NCBI GenBank assembly: GCA_934463165.1 | Contig: CAKSJG010000022.1 | Coordinates: forward strand, 1-46,326 | Length of the DNA: 46,326 nucleotides | DNA from: an uncultured Clostridia bacterium | Lineage (GTDB): Bacteria > Bacillota > Clostridia > UMGS1810 | Direction of reading: 5' to 3' | Shown: positions 40,611-46,326 of the stretch, one piece after another | Numbering within the stretch: position 1 is the stretch's first letter | Layout of the letters: each line of letters starts with the position of its first letter | Made by a program: the position numbers and the translations under genes | Notes under the pieces: generated by a model | The model's input: the letters and a program-made list of their open reading frames with translations, nothing else | What the model was told of the DNA's origin: nothing | Database searches by the model: none

Positions 40611-42452
40611 ATGTCAAAAATAATAGGTATTGATTTAGGTACTACAAACTCATGTGTAGCTGTTATGGAAGGCGGCGAAGCTTCCGTCATTGCCAATGCG
40701 GAAGGCGCAAGAACAACCCCGTCTGTTGTTGCATTTACCAAAACCGGTGAAAGACTTATCGGTCAGGTTGCAAAGAGACAGGCAATCACGAACCCTGAAA
40801 GAACAGTTATTTCAATAAAAAGAGATATGGGCTCCGACAGAAAGGTTGCAATCGACGATAAGCAGTATACACCGCAGGAAATTTCGGCAATGATTCTTTC
40901 CAAGCTTAAGGCAGATGCCGAGAGCTATCTCGGAGAAAAAGTTTCGCAGGCTGTTATCACTGTTCCGGCTTACTTTAACGATTCACAGCGTCAGGCAACA
41001 AAGGATGCGGGAAAAATAGCAGGTCTTGAGGTCCTCAGAATAATAAACGAGCCTACGGCGGCTGCTCTTGCATACGGTATGGACAAAGACAACGAGCAAA
41101 AGATTATGGTATATGACCTCGGCGGCGGTACATTCGATGTATCAATCCTTGAAATTGCCGACGGCGTATTTGAAGTTTTGGCTACAAACGGTAACACAAG
41201 ACTCGGCGGAGATGATTTTGATGAAAAGATCATGAATTATCTTGTTGAAGAATTTAAAAAGGAAAATAACATTGACCTCAGCACAGATAAAATTGCAATG
41301 CAGAGACTTAAAGAAGCTGCCGAAAAAGCAAAAATAGAACTTTCGGGCGTTACGACTTCAAATATTAATCTTCCGTTTATCACGGCTGATGCAACAGGAC
41401 CGAAGCATTTGGATGTAACTCTTACAAGAAGCAAATTTGATGAACTCACTGCCGATCTTGTTGAAAAAACAATGGAACCGACAAGAAAAGCTCTTGCTGA
41501 TGCAGGTCTTTCCGTATCGGATATAAACAAAGTCCTTCTTGTCGGCGGATCGTCAAGAATCCCTGCCGTACAGGAAGCAGTTAAAAACTTCATAGGCAAA
41601 GAACCGCATAAGGGCATCAACCCCGATGAATGTGTTGCTATGGGAGCTGCCATTCAGGGCGGCGTTCTCTCGGGTGATGTTAAAGACATCGTTCTCCTTG
41701 ATGTTACTCCGCTTTCACTCGGTATCGAAACACTCGGCGGTGTATTTACAAAGCTTATCGAAAGAAATACAACAATTCCTGCACATAAAACACAGGTGTT
41801 CTCAACAGCTGCAGATAATCAGACATCCGTTGAAATTCACGTTCTCCAGGGTGAAAGAGAAATGGCTGCATATAACAAGACCCTTGGTAAATTCAGCCTT
41901 ACGGGCATTGCTCCCGCACCGAGAGGTATTCCCCAGATAGAAGTAAGCTTCGATATCGATGCAAACGGTATTGTTAAAGTCAGCGCAAAGGATATGGCAA
42001 CGGGAAATGTTCAGGATATAACAATTACCGCGAGCACAAATCTTTCGGACGAAGATATCGATAAGGCTGTTAAAGAAGCAGAGAAATTTGCCGAAGAGGA
42101 TAAAAAGAGAAAAGAAGAAATCGATACACGCAACAATGCCGATTCTCTCGTATATCAGTGTGAAAAATCAATAACCGATCTCGGAGATAAGCTTGATGCA
42201 GGTGACAAATCCGAAATTGAAGCAAAGATTGCGGATGTTAAAAAAGCTCTTGAAGGCACCGATACAGAAGCAATTAAGACTGCAACCGACGCTCTCCAGC
42301 AGAAATTCTATGAAGTATCTTCAAAGATATATCAGGCTGCCAATCCGCAGCAGGGCGCTCCGGGCGCTGACGGCACGAACCCCGGAGGCGGTGCACAGGG
42401 CGGAACATATGACGGAGATTACACTGTTGTTGATGACGACAACAAAAAATAA
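40611..42452 (+). CDS. dnaK: Molecular chaperone DnaK (Hsp70)
   Basis: The protein has 613 residues with IGIDLGTTNSCVAVMEGG, VPAYFNDSQRQATKDAG, VYDLGGGTFDVSIL and LVGGSSRIPAVQ in the ATPase domain, the interdomain VLLDVTPLSLGIETLGG, a beta-sandwich substrate domain and a helical lid ending in a Gly-rich tail with DGDYTVVDDDNKK. Gram-positive length, lacking the 24-residue insertion of proteobacterial DnaK. GGAGGT precedes the ATG. Confidence 0.98.
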   Translation: MSKIIGIDLGTTNSCVAVMEGGEASVIANAEGARTTPSVVAFTKTGERLIGQVAKRQAITNPERTVISIKRDMGSDRKVAIDDKQYTPQEISAMILSKLKADAESYLGEKVSQAVITVPAYFNDSQRQATKDAGKIAGLEVLRIINEPTAAALAYGMDKDNEQKIMVYDLGGGTFDVSILEIADGVFEVLATNGNTRLGGDDFDEKIMNYLVEEFKKENNIDLSTDKIAMQRLKEAAEKAKIELSGVTTSNINLPFITADATGPKHLDVTLTRSKFDELTADLVEKTMEPTRKALADAGLSVSDINKVLLVGGSSRIPAVQEAVKNFIGKEPHKGINPDECVAMGAAIQGGVLSGDVKDIVLLDVTPLSLGIETLGGVFTKLIERNTTIPAHKTQVFSTAADNQTSVEIHVLQGEREMAAYNKTLGKFSLTGIAPAPRGIPQIEVSFDIDANGIVKVSAKDMATGNVQDITITASTNLSDEDIDKAVKEAEKFAEEDKKRKEEIDTRNNADSLVYQCEKSITDLGDKLDAGDKSEIEAKIADVKKALEGTDTEAIKTATDALQQKFYEVSSKIYQAANPQQGAPGADGTNPGGGAQGGTYDGDYTVVDDDNKK

Positions 42453-42484
42453 TACCGTACAAAAACATATTTATCAATATACCG

Positions 42485-42507
42485 GAGGCGGACATATTGT
42501 TCGCCTC
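42485..42507 (+). terminator. Hairpin between dnaK and dnaJ
   Basis: GAGGCG (42485-42490) pairs with CGCCTC (42502-42507). No T-run follows, so it more likely stabilises the dnaK mRNA 3' end or tunes dnaJ expression than terminates. Confidence 0.4.
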
Positions 42508-42557
42508 TGAATGTATGATTTAAGCTTTTTGTACATTAGCTTGAAAGGTGCAGTGTT

Positions 42558-43739
42558 ATGGCAGATAAAAGAGATTATTATGAGGTTCTCGGCTTGCAGA
42601 AGGGTGCAAGCGAGGATGAGATAAAAAGAGCATATCGTAAGCTTGCAAAAAAATATCATCCCGATTTGAATCCGAACAATAAGGACGCAGAAGCAAAATT
42701 TAAAGAAGTCGGCGAGGCATATGAGGTACTCAGCGATTCCGATAAGAGAGCCAGATATGACCAATACGGATTTGCAGGTGTCGACCCCAACTACGGCGGC
42801 GGTGCAGGCGGAGCCGGAGGCTTCGGCGGATTCGGGGGCGGTTTCGGAGGCATGGATTTCGGCGATCTCGGCGATATTTTCGGATCTATGTTCGGCGGCG
42901 GCTCGTCAAGAAGACGTAACGGCCCGGCGCGCGGTTCGGATATCAGCGAGAGCGTGTTGCTTTCTTTTGAAGAGGCGGCTTTCGGTATTAAAAAACAGCT
43001 TAAAATTTACGTGATTGAAGAATGCGACGAATGTCACGGCAGCGGAGCAAAATCAGCGTCCGATAAGGAGACTTGCCCGTATTGTAAGGGAACGGGTCAG
43101 ATTAAAAATGTCAGCAATACGATGTTCGGTCAGATGATTAATACCCAGACCTGCGGCAGATGCCACGGTACGGGTACGATAATTAAAAATCCTTGCCCGA
43201 AATGCAAAGGCAAAGGCAAAATCAAGCGTTCCAAAAACATAGAGGTTGATATTCCGGCAGGAATAAATTCGGGTGAGACGGTAAGCTACCGCGGACTCGG
43301 AAACGCAGGCTCAAAGGGCGGTCCCAACGGCGATCTTCTTGTTACGGTTTCTATAAAGAAACACCCGATATTTACAAGAACCGGTTATGATGTCAACTGT
43401 GAAGTTCCGGTAACTTTTGTTCAGGCAGCTCTCGGCGCCGATATAGAAATACCGATTCTTGATCCCGATAAAAAATATGAACTCGGCAAAATGACATATA
43501 CTGTACCCGAGGGTACACAGCCCGGAACCGTTGTTCGGCTTCGCGGAAAGGGTATACCGCATGTCAGAAGCGGCGTCCGCGGAGATATGCTGCTTAAAAT
43601 CAACGTGGAGGTTCCACGCAATCTTTCGGCTCAGCAAAAAGAAGCGCTTAAAAACCTTGCAAGCTTAAGCGGCGAAACAAACTATAAACAGCAAAAGAAT
43701 TTCTTTGAAAAAATGAAAGATTTTTTTGAGAAAAAATAA
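42558..43739 (+). CDS. dnaJ: Molecular chaperone DnaJ
   Basis: The 393-residue type I Hsp40 has a J domain with KKYHPDLNPN, a Gly/Phe-rich linker (about 75-110), four zinc-finger repeats CDECHGSGA, CPYCKGTGQ, CGRCHGTGT and CPKCKGKGK, and C-terminal substrate-binding domains. GAAAGGTG precedes the ATG. It is the last gene of the HrcA regulon operon here, before a strong terminator. Confidence 0.97.
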   Translation: MADKRDYYEVLGLQKGASEDEIKRAYRKLAKKYHPDLNPNNKDAEAKFKEVGEAYEVLSDSDKRARYDQYGFAGVDPNYGGGAGGAGGFGGFGGGFGGMDFGDLGDIFGSMFGGGSSRRRNGPARGSDISESVLLSFEEAAFGIKKQLKIYVIEECDECHGSGAKSASDKETCPYCKGTGQIKNVSNTMFGQMINTQTCGRCHGTGTIIKNPCPKCKGKGKIKRSKNIEVDIPAGINSGETVSYRGLGNAGSKGGPNGDLLVTVSIKKHPIFTRTGYDVNCEVPVTFVQAALGADIEIPILDPDKKYELGKMTYTVPEGTQPGTVVRLRGKGIPHVRSGVRGDMLLKINVEVPRNLSAQQKEALKNLASLSGETNYKQQKNFFEKMKDFFEKK

Positions 43740-43740
43740 A

Positions 43741-43780
43741 AACAACGGCAGAAGCATTTTAGCTTTTGCCGCTGTTTTTT
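43741..43780. terminator. Terminator after dnaJ, shared with the convergent gene
   Basis: AACAACGGCAGAAGC (43741-43755) pairs with GCTTTTGCCGCTGTT (43762-43776) with one mismatch and one G-U, followed by TTTT. The A-rich left flank gives U-rich RNA for the opposing metal-binding gene too. Confidence 0.85.
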
Positions 43781-43794
43781 ATATATGAATATAA

Positions 43795-44052
43795 TTATTT
43801 TTTAAAATGCGAAAATAGTCCCTTTTTCTCGTAGGTTTCGGATGAAAATCCCGTCATTTTATATCCTGTTTTTTCAACAGCTGTTTTTAGGCTGTCCTCA
43901 TTTAAGGCTTCCCTGGAAATAATAACGCTTTCGCCTTTTGAATGTGATGATGTAATCTTATCAACGTCAAATGCATTTCTTATTGCTTCATTCACATGAT
44001 TTTCGCACATTGAACACATCATGCCGTCAATTTTTAATGTTGTCTTATACAT
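43795..44052 (-). CDS. Heavy-metal-associated (CopZ-like) protein
   Basis: The 85-residue HMA-domain protein has the metal motif GMMCSMCENHV (MxCxxC, about residues 10-20) and a ferredoxin-like fold through about residue 68, followed by a short basic tail. Stand-alone HMA proteins shuttle copper or similar metals to ATPases; no ATPase gene is adjacent. GGAGGT precedes the ATG, and a perfect palindrome lies 24 bases upstream. Confidence 0.88.
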   Translation of the reverse strand: MYKTTLKIDGMMCSMCENHVNEAIRNAFDVDKITSSHSKGESVIISREALNEDSLKTAVEKTGYKMTGFSSETYEKKGLFSHFKK

Positions 44053-44075
44053 AAAATTACCTCCGTTTATTTTTA

Positions 44076-44095
44076 AGGTTAGTATATTCTAACCT
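44076..44095. promoter_or_regulatory. Palindromic operator candidate before the metal-binding gene
   Basis: AGGTTAG (44076-44082), 6 bases, CTAACCT (44089-44095): a perfect 7-6-7 inverted repeat. On the minus strand the centre contains TATACT, a possible -10, so a bound repressor would block the promoter. The half-site resembles DtxR/MntR-type TTAGGTTAG sites. Confidence 0.5.
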
Positions 44096-44105
44096 GTTTT
44101 TATAA

Positions 44106-44136
44106 ATTTATGCCGACCGTATGAATCGGCATAAAT
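44106..44136 (-). terminator. Hairpin after the phosphodiesterase gene
   Basis: ATTTATGCCGA (44106-44116) pairs with TCGGCATAAAT (44126-44136) with a 9-base loop; the minus-strand tail is AT-rich with only a short U-run. Confidence 0.6.
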
Positions 44137-44148
44137 AACTGACATGTT

Positions 44149-44706
44149 TTATTTCAGATTCAAAGTGTGATATATTTCTCCGTCAAAATTTTTCCACATA
44201 AAAACATTATCCGAAAAAATCATATATCCGTGCTTGCTGTTTTCTTTAGGAATACTTACAGACCCCGGATTAAGATATATATTGTTATCCCCGAATTCTT
44301 CCCACGCGGGTACATGTGTATGACCGTGAATAAGTATGTCTCCGCTGGCCATAGCAATAGGGGACTCGGTGTTATATTTATGCCCGTGAGTGGCATAGAT
44401 TGTATGTCCTTGAGATTCAAGTATTATATAATCAGCCATAATGGGAAATTCAAGAACCATCTGGTCAACCTCGCTGTCGCAGTTTCCTCTGACGCATAAA
44501 ATCTTTTCTTTTATGGGGTTAAGAAGATTTATTACGGCTTTAGGATTGTAGACTTTCGGCAAATCGTTTCTCGGTCCGTGATACAGAATATCTCCGAGAA
44601 GCAAAAGCTTGTCCGGCTTTTCGCTTTCAAAGGCCTTAATCATTTTATTTGCATAATATTCACTTCCGTGAATATCGGACGCTATCATTATATTCAAACC
44701 TGTCAT
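44149..44706 (-). CDS. YfcE/MJ0936-type metallophosphodiesterase
   Basis: The protein has up to 185 residues. Calcineurin-like motifs are in order: IMIASDIHGS (D-x-H), LLLGDILYHGP (GD), VRGNCDSE (GN-C-D), THGHKYN and LIHGHTHVP (GHxH), then YLNPGSVSIPK. Family members hydrolyse phosphodiesters in vitro; the true substrate is unknown. The longest frame begins inside the promoter and cannot be right. The ATG at 44706 is given; a TTG at 44697 (MNIMIASDIHG) better matches homologue length. Confidence 0.88.
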   Translation of the reverse strand: MTGLNIMIASDIHGSEYYANKMIKAFESEKPDKLLLLGDILYHGPRNDLPKVYNPKAVINLLNPIKEKILCVRGNCDSEVDQMVLEFPIMADYIILESQGHTIYATHGHKYNTESPIAMASGDILIHGHTHVPAWEEFGDNNIYLNPGSVSIPKENSKHGYMIFSDNVFMWKNFDGEIYHTLNLK

Positions 44707-44721
44707 CTCACTTTCAGTATG

Positions 44722-44750
44722 ATTATATCCCAAACGACGGTAAATGTCAA
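44722..44750 (-). promoter_or_regulatory. Consensus promoter of the phosphodiesterase gene
   Basis: On the minus strand TTGACA (44745-44750) and TATAAT (44722-44727) match consensus exactly with a 17-base spacer. The resulting leader before the coding start is very short. Confidence 0.85.
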
Positions 44751-44782
44751 GAAGTATTGATGTTTACTTATTTTATATCATC

Positions 44783-45577
44783 TCATTTGAGCTTGACTTT
44801 GTTATATTTTGTGGGTGAGCATCCGAAGATATCTTTAAAAACCTTGCTGAAATAGTATACATTGTCATACCCGACCATGCTCGATATCTGAGTTATGTTC
44901 CAGGTGTTATTAATTCTTAAAAGCTCAATTGCCTTGTCCATTTTAAGCTGCGTAATATATTTAACGGGGGTCATGTCGTATTTTTCGGCAAAAAGCCGTT
45001 TAAAATAAGAATAGCTTATGCCGCACATATCGGCGAGACCTTGCATGTTAATGTTAATATTGCAATAGTTCTTATGAATGTAATCCTCTGCCGGTGATAT
45101 TATGATGTATGCGGAATTGGTGTTATATTTTTTTTCGGCAAGCTCCATTTCATAGAGTATTTCATAAAATACCGACATTGCATTCAGATAGTAGCCGCCG
45201 GCTTTTTCTGACCATATTTTTTCAAGCTTAACAAAAAGACTTTTTGCATTGGAATTTTGCAAATTTATAACAAACGGGTTTTCGCTTATCTGAGATTTTG
45301 TTTCAAAAAAAATGTCAATGCATTCACCCGATTCATGAATATCGGCATAATATTTAGTTTGTTTTTTCATTTTTGGTAAAAATTCTGCGGTATTGGGCGA
45401 ATTTATTAAAATCCTGTTGTTATATACCGTTTCGTTTCTTCCGTTTAATCTGAAAATAATTTCGTTAAAAGAAAGATTGCCGTCAAGAAATACACGTTTT
45501 TTGGATGTGGAATCTTCAAATCTGATTACCGATACAATTTCCGCGTTTTTTAAATTTCCTATTTTTGCATCATACAT
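44783..45577 (-). CDS. AraC-family transcriptional regulator
   Basis: The protein has 264 residues. The N-terminal half (about 1-150) is a cupin-like sensing domain. The C-terminal half (about 165-262) has the two AraC helix-turn-helix motifs: MQGLADMCGISYSYFKRLFAE and ITQISSMVGYDNVYYFSKVF, then FGCSPTKY. Typical regulators of sugar use. GGAGA precedes the ATG. The gene is monocistronic; no sugar genes are adjacent, so the target is unknown. Confidence 0.92.
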   Translation of the reverse strand: MYDAKIGNLKNAEIVSVIRFEDSTSKKRVFLDGNLSFNEIIFRLNGRNETVYNNRILINSPNTAEFLPKMKKQTKYYADIHESGECIDIFFETKSQISENPFVINLQNSNAKSLFVKLEKIWSEKAGGYYLNAMSVFYEILYEMELAEKKYNTNSAYIIISPAEDYIHKNYCNININMQGLADMCGISYSYFKRLFAEKYDMTPVKYITQLKMDKAIELLRINNTWNITQISSMVGYDNVYYFSKVFKDIFGCSPTKYNKVKLK

Positions 45578-45641
45578 AGTAATCTCCGTTCTGCCGCCTT
45601 ATTTCGGCAAAGACATTTATGTTAAAACGTTCCCGATTGAA

Positions 45642-45670
45642 ACTATACCATATTTGTCGGGTTTAGTCAA
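45642..45670 (-). promoter_or_regulatory. Promoter of the AraC-family gene
   Basis: On the minus strand TTGACT (45665-45670) and TATAGT (45642-45647), 17-base spacer, extended TGG before the -10. Confidence 0.75.
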
Positions 45671-45962
45671 TATAAAATTATATTTTTGAGCGAAATTTCG
45701 TAAGTTTTTAATGATCGAATACAGAATTTGAAAAATTAAAACAAAAATGATATAACTTTTGAGACTATTTACCGAGATTCTGTTGAAGAAAATAGTTGAA
45801 TGTTATAAAAAATCAGCTAAATTATTTGGAACTTATACTAAGATAATTGGTAAATTACCTCCTGTTTTTGCGGTATAAAATACATTTAACTATTTTGGCT
45901 TTCGGTACTGAAATTTACAAAAAATAATGTCACAAAAATTATAAAAAATACATTTTTTTACA
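45671..45962. other. AT-rich gene-free spacer
   Basis: Divergent promoters lie at both ends. Apart from these I see no open frame with a ribosome binding site, no strong hairpin and no copy of the repeat family found elsewhere in the window. Confidence 0.6.
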
Positions 45963-45991
45963 TTTACACAAATTTAATTATAGGTTATAAT
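45963..45991 (+). promoter_or_regulatory. Promoter of the SLH-protein gene
   Basis: TTTACA (45963-45968) and TATAAT (45986-45991), 17-base spacer, leaving a leader of about 80 bases before the GTG start. Confidence 0.7.
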
Positions 45992-46078
45992 AAATGTAAA
46001 TAAATTATGATTCATTGGTTTGCTTTTTGTCTATATGATACAAAATGCGGCAAAGAGAATTTGAAAGGAGTTTTGTCA

Positions 46079-46326
46079 GTGGTTAAAAACACAGAGAAAA
46101 ACATTAAAAACAAGAACTTGACAAGGATCATCGCTCTTGTTATGTCGGTATTGCTGACACTCGGATCTTCGGTATTTGCGTCCGGTTTAAACGGCAGCTT
46201 TGTATTCAGTGACTACACCGATCCCGATATGACCGAAGAAGCTTTATCATATCTGAAAATGATGCAGGTTATCGGCGATGTTGACACAAATGAGAGGCTT
46301 ACAAAGGGGCAGTCTGTAAGCTATAT
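46079..46326 (+). CDS. SLH-domain surface protein, 5' part only
   Basis: The reading starts at GTG 46079, 8 bases after AAAGGAG, and is open to the window end (82 codons). A basic N-terminus (KNTEKNIKNKNLTR) and hydrophobic core (IIALVMSVLLTLGSSVFA) form a signal peptide with cleavage near residue 38. The first S-layer homology repeat follows: FSDYTDPDMTEEALSYLKMM then QVIGDVDTNERLTKGQSVSY. SLH domains anchor proteins to pyruvylated wall polymers. Total length and remaining domains lie outside the window. Confidence 0.85.
   Translation, partial: MVKNTEKNIKNKNLTRIIALVMSVLLTLGSSVFASGLNGSFVFSDYTDPDMTEEALSYLKMMQVIGDVDTNERLTKGQSVSY

Overview
The window is one continuous stretch of a low-to-moderate GC, anaerobic Gram-positive (Clostridia-type) chromosome. 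Evidence seen in the sequence: a CIRCE operator ahead of hrcA-grpE-dnaK-dnaJ, strong AGGAGG-type ribosome binding sites with many GTG/TTG starts, sigma-A promoters that often carry an extended -10 (TGnTATAAT), a glnA-ANTAR pair, an agr quorum-sensing locus, SLH and copper-amine-oxidase-stalk surface proteins, and oxygen-sensitive iron-sulfur redox genes. No rRNA, tRNA, CRISPR array or transposase was recognised.

Layout. 1-360: truncated copy of an intergenic repeat. 641-4008 (+): VTC-domain protein, DUF4956 membrane protein and CotH-family protein. 4060-7504 (-): glnA, ANTAR regulator and pyrG in one operon, with a leader carrying an ANTAR-type double hexaloop and a terminator. 7831-18969 (+): an 11-gene redox operon: LDH/MDH-family dehydrogenase, fumC, hdrB, hdrC, hdrA, four Flx-type subunits (D, C, B, A), and a fumarate reductase iron-sulfur protein and flavoprotein. 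19145-21369 (+): AspT/YidE-type transporter with a structured leader, the NADH sensor Rex and a small [2Fe-2S] protein. 21533-24512 (+): AT-rich agr locus (LytTR regulator, kinase, AgrB, Cys-less AgrD-like peptide). 24513-26202: gene remnants, a MITE-like repeat and a secreted stalk-domain protein. 26203-27306: Fic protein. 27362-28495 (-): RodA. 29221-31178 (+): DUF5685, DnaJ-like and membrane protein trio. 31699-38805: mutarotase-like protein, GT2 glycosyltransferase, PgeF-type protein, subtilase (-), amidohydrolase, HemW. 38919-43739: heat-shock operon. 43795-45577 (-): heavy-metal-binding protein, YfcE-type phosphodiesterase, AraC regulator. 46079-end: start of an SLH surface protein.

How it fits together. 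The central operon encodes oxaloacetate to malate to fumarate to succinate with no membrane anchor for the fumarate reductase. The reductase genes sit behind a complete HdrABC-FlxABCD module, a family known to couple NADH to flavin-based electron bifurcation. My main inference is a soluble, NADH-driven, possibly ferredoxin-reducing fumarate reductase. Supporting sequence details are an Asn in place of the covalent-FAD His, a ferredoxin-like cluster motif in place of the usual quinone-side motif, an Arg at the LDH/MDH specificity position, and Rex plus a dicarboxylate/amino-acid type antiporter directly downstream. The second notable system is a self-contained glutamine circuit (glnA leader antiterminator, ANTAR protein, pyrG). 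The third is the agr locus with paired LytTR-like direct repeats at two promoters and a predicted Ser-lactone peptide.
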